From Bacteroidota bacterium (GTDB taxonomy: Bacteria > Bacteroidota > Bacteroidia > Bacteroidales > VadinHA17), in assembly GCA_030628785.1 (NCBI GenBank), contig DAOVQI010000115.1, positions 1 to 8,621 on the forward strand: a DNA stretch of 8,621 nt. The letters are read 5' to 3'. Below, piece after piece: positions 1-5,928 of the stretch. Position 1 is the first letter of the stretch; every line of letters begins with the position of its first letter. The notes below the pieces were generated by a model. That model did no database searches. It was not told the DNA's origin and saw only the letters and a program-made list of their open reading frames with translations. Made by a program: the position numbers and the translations under genes.

Positions 1-426
1 CTTCTGGACCACCAGGCATATGGAACAAAACAGGATTTTATTGATGCTGTTTCAGGAACAAATTATGATCTTTTAATCACCGATTTGTTTTTTGATGAAC
101 AGGAATTCACATCTGCTGATATAAGAAATTTAGGAAATAAATCCAATGGAGGGAAACGACTGGTGGTTGCATACATGAGCATTGGTGAAGCAGAAGATTA
201 CAGGTATTACTGGAATTCTGACTGGGAAACGAATCCTCCTTCATGGTTGAAAGGGGAAAATCCAAACTGGGAAGGGAACTATAAGGTCGAATACTGGGAT
301 ACGAACTGGCAACAGATTATCTTCGGGAATGACACATCGTATGTGAAGAAGATCCTTGATGCAGGTTTTGACGGCGTATACCTCGATATTATCGATGCTT
401 TTGAATATTTTGAAGAACTGGAATAG
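1..426 (+). CDS. GH114/TM1410-like putative glycoside hydrolase, 3' end only
   Basis: The frame is open from base 1, so the 5' end lies outside the window; 141 residues plus a TAG stop are visible. Two motifs place it in the MJ1477/TM1410 group of putative glycoside hydrolases (related to GH114, endo-alpha-1,4-polygalactosaminidase, TIM-barrel fold). One is AYMSIGEAEDYRYYW around visible residues 57-71; the other is GFDGVYLDIIDAFEY at 122-136. The aspartates in GFDGVYLD and the glutamate in SIGEAE are the likely active-site residues by family analogy. A TTG at 85 could be taken for a start, but the upstream residues continue in frame, so it is internal. The protein stops only five residues after the DAFEY motif, earlier than I would expect for a complete barrel. 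Substrate is unknown. The family call is fairly secure, the activity is not. Confidence 0.8.
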   Translation, partial: LLDHQAYGTKQDFIDAVSGTNYDLLITDLFFDEQEFTSADIRNLGNKSNGGKRLVVAYMSIGEAEDYRYYWNSDWETNPPSWLKGENPNWEGNYKVEYWDTNWQQIIFGNDTSYVKKILDAGFDGVYLDIIDAFEYFEELE

Positions 427-477
427 CAGGAATTAAACACAATTACAATAATTAACTCAGAAAAAAATAAATTTAAC

Positions 478-1344
478 ATGTCTCTTAAAAAACCCTTTCC
501 AGGAATCCTGGCTTTTTTTATTGTTCTGTTAACCATGCCGCTTGGCCATGCTTTCATGATCCTTATGGAAAAGATATTCGGACAGGAATATGTTTATCCT
601 GCTGCAACAGTATTGGGTATCTTCGGGGTTATTCTCCTTATAATCGGGTTGAAAAAAGAAAAAGAGATTACCGCTACTTTTTATGGTTTGTTTGCAGGAT
701 TGTGTATCTGGACCGGGTGGATTGAATTTTCTTATGTTTGGACAGCTCATCATTTAGGTATGCAACCTCTGATCGAAAATGGAGAAGTCGTAACCAAACC
801 GGAATATCTGATCATGCCATCCTCTATTGGATTCCTTCTTATTGTTATGTTGTATCTTCTTTTTAACCGGCAGATTAACTGCTTGTTTTTCAGGTGGTTC
901 CAGCGTAATTTGTCTCTTAATTTCATAAAACGCGAAAAGCAATCCCTTCCCCGGCCACTGGCAATGATAACGGCCATGGAGATCATCACTATTTTGTGGT
1001 TTTTCTATATTATTCTGCTTATCGTCTATGATAAAAAAATCTTCGGCGACAGGCATCCTGCAACTTATATTGTATTTGCCGGAGCATTACTCTGGTCGAC
1101 CTATTTGATCATCCGGTTACTCAGGAAGCAAAACCTGGCTTTTGCTATCCGATATGCCATTCCTACCGTTATTATATTCTGGACGGCGGTGGAAATACTG
1201 GGAAGATGGAACATTTTCAAAGAAATCTGGATTGAACCATCAAAGTATACCCTTGAAATGGTCATTTTCCTGGTTGTTTTTATTGTTCTTATTTTAATCT
1301 TACTGACCGAAAGAAAAAAGCAGACAAAGAGCATAGGGCATTGA
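478..1344 (+). CDS. Eight-helix integral membrane protein, unknown function
   Basis: This is a 288-residue, very hydrophobic protein from an ATG start. I count eight probable membrane helices at about residues 10-30, 40-58, 67-88, 110-129, 161-184, 195-215, 224-241 and 259-277. A basic loop (about 139-160) separates two four-helix halves. Tryptophans and acidic residues lie inside helices, for example WTGWIEF (78-84) and WTAVEILGRW (235-244), which could mean a ligand or ion site; this is inference. I do not recognise the family and see no catalytic motif. The gene begins 51 bp after the glycoside hydrolase on the same strand with no clear -7 element between them, so co-transcription is plausible. 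Its last codons and stop fall in a low-complexity GAGCAAAG-type repeat, so the C-terminal tail may differ between relatives. Confidence 0.8.
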   Translation: MSLKKPFPGILAFFIVLLTMPLGHAFMILMEKIFGQEYVYPAATVLGIFGVILLIIGLKKEKEITATFYGLFAGLCIWTGWIEFSYVWTAHHLGMQPLIENGEVVTKPEYLIMPSSIGFLLIVMLYLLFNRQINCLFFRWFQRNLSLNFIKREKQSLPRPLAMITAMEIITILWFFYIILLIVYDKKIFGDRHPATYIVFAGALLWSTYLIIRLLRKQNLAFAIRYAIPTVIIFWTAVEILGRWNIFKEIWIEPSKYTLEMVIFLVVFIVLILILLTERKKQTKSIGH

Positions 1345-1410
1345 GCAAAGCGCTGAGAGCGTAGCGCGGAGAGCAAAGAGCAAAAAGCAAGGCGCAGGGA
1401 GCTTGCAAAG
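1326..1410 (+). repeat. Degenerate GAGCAAAGC-type short tandem repeat
   Basis: About 85 bp of irregular variants of a purine-rich unit such as GAGCAAAG, GAGCATAG, GAGCGTAGCGC and GCAAGGCGC. The spacing is uneven and I see no perfect unit. It starts inside the last codons of the membrane protein and carries that gene's TGA stop. Strings of this kind are familiar from Bacteroidota intergenic DNA; their function is unknown. Confidence 0.65.
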
Positions 1411-1413
1411 CAA

Positions 1414-1544
1414 AAAATTCCCCTCCTGGCCAGGAGGGGTGTCCCGAGCGCCAGCGAGGGACGGGGTGGTTGTTAATCACGCAATCCAACCACCTCCCCC
1501 TCCCTTCGGTAGGGTACTCCTCCTTGTCTAAGGAGGAGAATTTT
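1414..1544. repeat. 131-bp compound inverted-repeat element
   Basis: The ends are an inverted AAAATTC/GAATTTT pair (1414-1420 and 1538-1544). Inside the left end is a perfect 20-bp palindrome CCCCTCCTGGCCAGGAGGGG (1420-1439). Inside the right end is a hairpin with a 9-bp stem, CTCCTCCTT/AAGGAGGAG (1517-1525 and 1530-1538, loop GTCT). The centre is GGTGGTTG (1465-1472) facing CAACCACC (1487-1494) over a 14-nt loop. Smaller pairs GTCCC/GGGAC (1441-1445, 1458-1462) and CCCT/AGGG (1501-1504, 1511-1514) lie between. The two halves are diverged inverted copies of one module of about 60 bp. It has no coding capacity. It resembles a MITE-like or REP-like element and fills most of the gap between the membrane protein and mnmA. 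Confidence 0.8.
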
Positions 1545-1591
1545 GCTCGTGTTAATCAAAAAGAGAGAACCAGAAACAATTATTTTTTTCC

Positions 1592-1599
1592 TAATTTTG
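1592..1599 (+). promoter_or_regulatory. Probable -7 promoter element of mnmA
   Basis: TAATTTTG matches the Bacteroidota -7 consensus TAnnTTTG exactly and lies 25 bp before the mnmA ATG, which would give a 5' leader of about 20 nt. I see no convincing -33 TTTG at the expected distance, only a T-rich stretch (1580-1590). It lies 48 bp after the 131-bp inverted-repeat element, so mnmA probably has its own promoter. Confidence 0.5.
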
Positions 1600-1624
1600 C
1601 TGCCGTTTAGAAACTTCAAAACAT

Positions 1625-2821
1625 ATGAGCCGGATAGTTATTGGTTTGTCAGGTGGTGTCGACTCCAGCGTGGCTGCACACCTGTTAAAAGAACAGGGCC
1701 ATGACGTTGTGGGTTTGTTTATGAAAAACTGGCACGATACTACCGGTGTTTTGAAGGGAGATTGTCCATGGGACGAAGATGTGCTCTATGCAGAAATGGT
1801 GGCTAAAAAACTAAATATCCCCTTCCATACTGTCGACCTCAGCAAAGAATACAGGGAACGCGTGGTGGATTATATGTTTGCTGAATATGAAAAAGGCAGG
1901 ACACCAAATCCTGATGTACTTTGTAACCGGGAAATAAAATTCGATCTCTTTATAAGAGAAGCTATAACCCTTGGAGCTGAATTTGTTGCAACCGGGCATT
2001 ATTGCAAAAAAGAGGTAGCTGAAGTAAAAAACAGGAAAATATACCGGTTACTGGCTGGAATAGATAAAAACAAAGACCAGAGTTACTTTTTGTGCCAGGT
2101 TTCCCAGTACCAGTTAGAAAAGATTCTATTTCCGCTTGGTACCATGATAAAGCCTGAGGTACGAAAAATTGCTAATGAACTAAACCTGGCAACTGCACAA
2201 CGAAAAGATTCACAAGGCATTTGTTTTGTCGGAAAAGTTGATTTACCTACTTTTTTGCAGCAAAAACTCACCGGAAAACTCGGGGATATTATAGAAATAC
2301 CTGCTGACTGGAACAACTGGAAACAATATTTTTTTACTTTTCCAGATGATGGCATTTCTATTGAGGATCTGAAAGGTATTACAGCACCATATCTTTACAA
2401 CCGGTCAGACGGACATATTGTCGGCAGACATAAAGGTGCTGTCTTTTATACTATCGGTCAGAGAAAAGGGTTGAATGTCGGGGGTAAAGAAAAACCTTTG
2501 TTTGTAATAAGTGTTGATGTTGAAAATAATATCCTCTATGTTGGTCAGAGCCACCATTTTCCGGGTTTAAACCGCAAAGGTCTCCGGGTAAACTGTAATG
2601 ATATTCACTGGATCAGGGAAGATATGGAAATCAAACCAGGCCGGTCAGATGAAATGATGGTCAGAATACGGTACAGGCAACCACTGCAAAGGGCTAAGCT
2701 GTTTTCAAAGGAAGACGGTATGTACATCGTCTTTGAAAAATTACAAAGAGGTATTGCACCCGGGCAATTTGCAGCATGGTATCAGGGCGATGAACTGATA
2801 GGATCCGGGGTGATTGAATAG
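1625..2821 (+). CDS. mnmA: tRNA-specific 2-thiouridylase MnmA
   Basis: MnmA transfers sulfur to uridine 34 of the Lys, Glu and Gln tRNAs, using ATP to adenylate U34 and a persulfide on cysteine. It is cytoplasmic. The 398-residue protein starts at ATG 1625. The PP-loop SGGVDSS (residues 9-15) binds ATP. TPNPDVLCNREIKF (93-106) holds Cys100, the first catalytic cysteine. DQSYFL (151-156) is a tRNA-contact motif. KDSQGICFVG (194-203) holds Cys200, the persulfide cysteine. YTIGQRKGLNVGG belongs to the C-terminal barrel. CPWDED (47-52) and an insert of roughly 40-50 residues after about residue 217 are typical of the Bacteroidota version as I recall it. Both catalytic cysteines are present and the length is normal, so it should be active. 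It is transcribed alone and converges on the nucleotidyltransferase. Its TAG stop lies in a palindrome shared with that gene. Confidence 0.97.
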   Translation: MSRIVIGLSGGVDSSVAAHLLKEQGHDVVGLFMKNWHDTTGVLKGDCPWDEDVLYAEMVAKKLNIPFHTVDLSKEYRERVVDYMFAEYEKGRTPNPDVLCNREIKFDLFIREAITLGAEFVATGHYCKKEVAEVKNRKIYRLLAGIDKNKDQSYFLCQVSQYQLEKILFPLGTMIKPEVRKIANELNLATAQRKDSQGICFVGKVDLPTFLQQKLTGKLGDIIEIPADWNNWKQYFFTFPDDGISIEDLKGITAPYLYNRSDGHIVGRHKGAVFYTIGQRKGLNVGGKEKPLFVISVDVENNILYVGQSHHFPGLNRKGLRVNCNDIHWIREDMEIKPGRSDEMMVRIRYRQPLQRAKLFSKEDGMYIVFEKLQRGIAPGQFAAWYQGDELIGSGVIE

Positions 2822-2853
2822 CCGTGACACGGTTCTAAACCGTGCCACGGCTA
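2819..2853. repeat. Palindrome shared by two convergent gene ends
   Basis: Two 16-nt arms, 2819-2834 and 2838-2853, pair around the 3-nt loop CTA with one A/C mismatch (2827/2845). The core is CACGGTT/AACCGTG. The stem would form in transcripts from either side, so it may end or protect both mRNAs. However, no run of T follows on either strand, so it is not a classical intrinsic terminator. The mnmA stop TAG is at 2819-2821 in the left arm, and the opposing gene's TAG (top strand CTA, 2835-2837) is the loop. Confidence 0.85.
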
Positions 2854-3590
2854 CTCATAATAATATCTTTATCCTTAAAAAACGATTCTGCTTCCTGAAG
2901 CCGTTTCTCATTACCAATTTCCAGCCAGAACCCATTGTCATGATTATGGGTAAGTATCTTAAAATCCGAAGCAATATTTAAGTACGTATCCATAATCGGA
3001 AAAACATCCCTCCCATTCATCAAGTCAAATATGGCAGGGCTGAGGACATGAATGCCTGAAAAGCCCTGTGATTTCAATCTCCCAACAGGCACCCTGACGA
3101 TTTTTTTCTCACCGGTGGATTTGTTTTCCCATCCGCATAAGGTATTTTTCTCATCCGAAAGCAGATATCGTTTGGTTTTCCTGGATCTGACGGCAAGTGT
3201 TGCAATGGCACCGGAATGGATATGATAGTCATAGATCTTATTCAGATCAAGGTTGGTTAATACATCCACATTGTATGCCACGAAAGCAGGCTCTCCCAAA
3301 AAGAACCGGATAGCCTTTTTCAATCCTCCCCCTGTTTCCAATAAGCGGTCGCTTTCATCCGAAATAACAATCTTTGCTCCAAAATAATTGTTTGTTTCCA
3401 GAAACTGCTCGATTTGACCGGGGAAATGATGAACATTTATAATAATCTGATTGAAATTATGAAATGTCAGTTTCTCAATGGCGATCTGAAGAAGTGGTAT
3501 ACCTTTAACCGGAACCAATGCTTTTGGAATGTTTCGGGTGGTATTTCCAAGCCGGGTTCCCATGCCGGCTGCGAAGATCATCGCTTTCAT
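2835..3590 (-). CDS. Sugar-1-phosphate nucleotidyltransferase, MurU-like
   Basis: A cytoplasmic nucleotidyltransferase of 251 residues with an ATG start at 3590. The N-terminus has the signature AAGMGTRL (7-14) and IPKALVPVKG (21-30), which hold the nucleotide and the catalytic Lys. LLETGGGLKKA (83-93), the metal-binding NVDV (107-110), GFSGIHVLSP (176-185) and FWLEIGNEKRLQEAE (221-235) follow in the order seen in MurU-type and other short GlmU-like enzymes. No C-terminal acyltransferase domain is present. MurU makes UDP-MurNAc from MurNAc-1-phosphate. I infer that role because the next gene upstream on the same strand encodes an AmgK-like kinase and murQ is nearby. The motifs alone would also allow another NDP-sugar. 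The last residues (about SSRGTV) and the stop are encoded by the palindrome at 2819-2853. It is separated from the kinase gene by 422 bp of repeats. Confidence 0.85.
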   Translation of the reverse strand: MKAMIFAAGMGTRLGNTTRNIPKALVPVKGIPLLQIAIEKLTFHNFNQIIINVHHFPGQIEQFLETNNYFGAKIVISDESDRLLETGGGLKKAIRFFLGEPAFVAYNVDVLTNLDLNKIYDYHIHSGAIATLAVRSRKTKRYLLSDEKNTLCGWENKSTGEKKIVRVPVGRLKSQGFSGIHVLSPAIFDLMNGRDVFPIMDTYLNIASDFKILTHNHDNGFWLEIGNEKRLQEAESFFKDKDIIMSSRGTV

Positions 3591-3725
3591 TCTGTTCTCG
3601 GTTTAGTCACCTTAGTTAGTAGAATAAAATTCAAATTTTGTCATTCCTGATGGGCAGGTTTTAGCAAAAATTCCAATACACAAATAATAAAATACAAATA
3701 AATCACAATTAATCAAATCTCAAAA

Positions 3726-3789
3726 TATTTACCCCGTGAAATAATGCTCCGCATTAAATCTACGATTTATTTCACGGGGCAGGTAAATA
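3726..3789. repeat. REP-like folded element, copy A
   Basis: The outer stem is TATTTACC (3726-3733) with GGTAAATA (3782-3789), continued by CCGTGAAATAA (3734-3744) with TTATTTCACGG (3767-3777). Four bases GGCA (3778-3781) bulge out of the right arm. Within the stem are two mini-hairpins with 3-nt loops: ATGC-TCC-GCAT (3744-3754) and TAAATC-TAC-GATTTA (3755-3769). These compete slightly with the innermost outer-stem pairs. Copy B at 5731-5782 has the same plan with other bases. Confidence 0.75.
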
Positions 3790-3911
3790 CCAAAATTAAT
3801 TTTCAAATTCCAAACTTTAAATAATGATTCTCTTAGTTTGAATATTGTATTTTTGAATTTGAAATTTATTTATTCACAAAATAATTAATTTTTATAGGTG
3901 TTCATGAGCTC

Positions 3912-3927
3912 TCCGCCAGCTGGCGGA
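3912..3927. repeat. Perfect 16-bp GC-rich palindrome
   Basis: TCCGCCAGCTGGCGGA is its own reverse complement, a GC-rich island in very AT-rich DNA. As an RNA it could fold only into a tight hairpin. It may be a protein binding site or a REP-type unit; I recall this string recurring in Bacteroidota intergenic DNA. No T-run typical of a terminator follows directly on either strand. Confidence 0.6.
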
Positions 3928-3961
3928 TCGGTTGTTATTTATTATTTGAGATTTGTGATTT

Positions 3962-4005
3962 CCAGTTTACCCCATTGGAATAATTATCCTACGGGGTTTA
4001 TCTGG
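3962..4005 (-). repeat. Imperfect hairpin just past the kinase-RapZ_C stop
   Basis: CCAG (3962-3965) pairs with CTGG (4002-4005), CCCC (3970-3973) with GGGG (3993-3996), and the centre GGAATAATTATCC is nearly self-complementary. The hairpin begins 8 bp beyond the kinase-RapZ_C stop codon in that gene's direction. It may protect or end that mRNA, but has no clean U-tract. Confidence 0.45.
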
Positions 4006-4012
4006 TTTAGGA

Positions 4013-5455
4013 TTAGGGTTCGGGTAATAGAAAGTCCTGCTCATGGTGCTGAAGTTTCACATCTATATCGTATTTTTCTTTCAGATGTTCAGCCATTCTC
4101 TCTGCTGCATATACCGACCTGTGTTGGCCCCCGGTACATCCATAGCTCACCATCAGGCTTGCAAAATTCCTTTCCTGGTACTTCTTCACTGTCTGATCAA
4201 CCAACTTCATCGTATTCTCTAAAAAAACCCTCATCTCCTCTTCCTGGTCAAGAAATTCTCTCACTTCTTTGTCCATTCCTGTCAGATGTTGGAATTTCTC
4301 CTGCCGGCCCGGATTATTGATGGCCCTGCAATCAAATACAAAACCGCCACCATGACCCGTAACATCAACAGGGATCCCTCTTTGGTATGAAAAACTGTTC
4401 ACACATACCGTAAGCTTTTTCGAAGTCCGGGCAATGTTCAGTAATTTCTCAGAACGTATCAACAGGTGAAAAGCGTCCTTCAGTGCACCTGTTTTTAATG
4501 GCAAATCATGTGATTGAAGCAAATAATCAAGGTTCTTAATGGCATAAGGAATACTCTGGAGGAAATGATCTTTCCGTTCATAAAAACCCCTGAAACCATA
4601 TGCTCCCAATGCTTGCATGATGCGGATGAAAACATATCCGTAATAAAAACGCCGGAATATGTCCGGTTCAACGCCAATAACTTTATTTATCTCCTGTATA
4701 TAATAATCCAGGAGTTCTTCCCTGACTGATTCCGGAATATCGGCTTTCCCATCGTACAAAAGAGATGCAAGATCGTACTGCAGTGCTCCTTTCCTTCCTC
4801 CTTGATAATCAATAAAATAAGGCTTCCCTTTTAATAACATAACATTCCTGGACTGGAAATCCCTGTACAGGAAATAATTACAGCCTGCTTCAAGCAAAAA
4901 ATCAGCTAAACTCTGAAAATCATCCTCCAGGTTCTGTTCATCAAAAGGGATCTTTGCCAGTTTAAGGAAATAATACTTGAAATAATGCATATCCCACAGC
5001 ATAGACTGTTTATCGAAGTCGGCTCTCGGATAGCATAATTTGTAGTCGATTCCTTTCCCTCCTGCAACCTGAAAGCGGATAAGCTCTCCAATAACTTTTT
5101 TATAAATACCGGTTAGTTCACCGGTAAATCCTGATTGTTTTCTAACCTCGGTTAACCAGGCATACAGGGTAATATTTCCAAGATCCTGTTCAAGGTATAT
5201 TTTCTTTTCTTCATCTGCAGCATAAATTTCCGGAACCGGCAGACCCTGTTTGAAAAAATATTCCGAAAAACCAAGGAAAGCTCTGTTTTCTTTCTTATCG
5301 GAATTATAAGCACCAATAGCTACTTTACCCGGACCGGAAATCCTGTAATACTCCCGGTAGGATCCTGATTCCGGTAAAGGGGAAAATTTCAATGCTTTTT
5401 CGCCTGCCCAGTCTTCAAACAATTGGATTAATATTTTTTCCTTGCTCTTTGTCAC
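4013..5455 (-). CDS. AmgK-like amino-sugar kinase fused to RapZ C-terminal domain
   Basis: A 480-residue cytoplasmic protein. Residues about 1-330 are an aminoglycoside-phosphotransferase-fold kinase. FLYRDFQSRNVML (195-207) is the catalytic loop with Asp199 and Asn204; FIDYQGG (214-220) holds the metal-binding Asp216. The closest functional model is AmgK, which phosphorylates MurNAc and GlcNAc at C1. Residues about 347-472 match the C-terminal domain of RapZ: VNSFSYQRGIPVD, FVFDCRAINNPG (373-383), LTGMDKEV, and GCTGGQHRSV (439-448). The Walker-A ATPase half of classical RapZ is absent and the kinase stands in its place. In E. coli the RapZ C-terminal domain binds glucosamine-6-phosphate and the sRNAs GlmY/GlmZ. 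The start is GTG at 5455; no in-frame ATG is seen just upstream. It is encoded upstream of the MurU-like gene and divergently from murQ, which supports a cell-wall sugar role. The domains are secure; sensing by the second is inferred. Confidence 0.92.
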   Translation of the reverse strand: MTKSKEKILIQLFEDWAGEKALKFSPLPESGSYREYYRISGPGKVAIGAYNSDKKENRAFLGFSEYFFKQGLPVPEIYAADEEKKIYLEQDLGNITLYAWLTEVRKQSGFTGELTGIYKKVIGELIRFQVAGGKGIDYKLCYPRADFDKQSMLWDMHYFKYYFLKLAKIPFDEQNLEDDFQSLADFLLEAGCNYFLYRDFQSRNVMLLKGKPYFIDYQGGRKGALQYDLASLLYDGKADIPESVREELLDYYIQEINKVIGVEPDIFRRFYYGYVFIRIMQALGAYGFRGFYERKDHFLQSIPYAIKNLDYLLQSHDLPLKTGALKDAFHLLIRSEKLLNIARTSKKLTVCVNSFSYQRGIPVDVTGHGGGFVFDCRAINNPGRQEKFQHLTGMDKEVREFLDQEEEMRVFLENTMKLVDQTVKKYQERNFASLMVSYGCTGGQHRSVYAAERMAEHLKEKYDIDVKLQHHEQDFLLPEP

Positions 5456-5621
5456 TGATGTTCTTGTAAAATCCGAAAGTAAAAATAACCAATAAATATA
5501 TATATAACCCGCAATTAAAATAATTGTAACTAATCAGTCTAAAAAAAGGATTCATTGTCAGTGTAGTATAGGCATAATAATAACGTGATTCTTAAAAAAT
5601 TAATAGCTAAATATATCCAAA

Positions 5622-5830
5622 TTTAAATGCCACTATGACACCAAGACACAAAGGGAAACACTAAGGTATTAACTTGGTGATTTTTAGTGACTTAGCCTGC
5701 CCCGTAAGGAAGTTTACCCTGTGAAATTGCTTGCCCTGTGTAATCCACGAAGTGGTGCAACGCAATTACACAGGGCGGGCAATATTTAACAGGGAATGAC
5801 TGTACTGGGGTGTCTTTGTGGCTATTAAAA
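5622..5830. repeat. Nested inverted-repeat element in the divergent gap
   Basis: The outer arms are 5622-5642 (ending GCCACTATGACACC) and 5809-5830 (reverse complement ending GCCACAAAGACACC), an imperfect pair of about 21 bp. Just inside is CACTAA (5659-5664) facing TTAGTG (5684-5689). Then come a fragment CCTGCCCCGT (5696-5705) identical to the reverse complement of 3774-3783, a half-copy TTTACCCTGTGAAATT (5713-5728), and the intact REP-like copy B. CCCTGT (5717-5722) pairs with ACAGGG (5789-5794) around copy B. It occupies the middle of the 473-bp space between the kinase-RapZ_C gene and murQ. I see no gene in 5456-5928. Confidence 0.6.
5731..5782. repeat. REP-like folded element, copy B
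   Basis: TTGCC (5731-5735) pairs with GGCAA (5778-5782), and CTGTGTAAT (5736-5744) with ATTACACAG (5765-5773). The four bases GGCG (5774-5777) bulge from the right arm, at the same place as GGCA in copy A. Inside are two mini-hairpins with 3-nt loops: CCAC-GAA-GTGG (5745-5755) and TGC-AAC-GCA (5756-5764). The stems differ in sequence from copy A yet keep pairing. Confidence 0.75.
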
Positions 5831-5890
5831 ACTTACAGACTGATTATTTACGAAGGATCAATTTTTCATAAAGGTTAATTAGTAATTTTT

Positions 5891-5898
5891 TACCTTTG
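5891..5898 (+). promoter_or_regulatory. Probable -7 promoter element of murQ
   Basis: TACCTTTG matches the Bacteroidota -7 consensus TAnnTTTG exactly, 30 bp before the chosen murQ ATG at 5929. Transcription would start near 5903-5906. The upstream -33 region is only T-rich. This site overlaps a possible TTG start at 5896 in the murQ frame and argues against using that codon. Confidence 0.55.
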
Positions 5899-5928
5899 GC
5901 AATTAAAATAAGCTATAACATACAAGTT

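Larger units (their letters stand above)
3700..3961. repeat. AT-rich outer inverted repeat around a REP-like copy
   Basis: CAAATCTCAAA (3714-3724) is a perfect 11-bp inverted match to TTTGAGATTTG (3945-3955). AAATCACAA (3700-3708) likewise pairs with TTGTGATTT (3953-3961); the left arm carries about 6 extra bases between the two blocks. A shorter inverted pair inside, 3801-3814 with 3851-3864, matches at 13 of 14 positions. The whole 262-bp unit lies between the kinase gene and the nucleotidyltransferase gene and encloses the REP-like copy at 3726-3789 and the GC-rich palindrome at 3912-3927. I see no gene in 3591-4012. Confidence 0.6.

Noticed and set aside
2819..2853. Classical rho-independent terminator
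   Set aside because: The stem is strong but no T-run follows on either strand.
3414..3650. 78-codon plus-strand frame
   Set aside because: It is antisense to the start of the nucleotidyltransferase gene and has no recognisable motif.
3591..4012. CRISPR array or small RNA gene in the repeat-rich gap
   Set aside because: The repeats are inverted, not direct with regular spacers, and no promoter-plus-terminator pair is visible.
3898..4320. 140-codon plus-strand open frame
   Set aside because: It starts in repeat DNA and then lies opposite the RapZ_C coding region; the peptide is Ser/Pro-rich without any motif, as expected of an antisense shadow.
5495..5507. Short AT dinucleotide run upstream of the kinase-RapZ_C gene
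   Set aside because: Too short to call a microsatellite; it could be part of a promoter, but only an imperfect -7 match (TACTTTCG on the minus strand) lies near.
5896..5928. TTG at 5896 as the murQ start
   Set aside because: The codon lies in a perfect -7 promoter match, and the 11 extra residues have no counterpart in MurQ; ATG 5929 is better.
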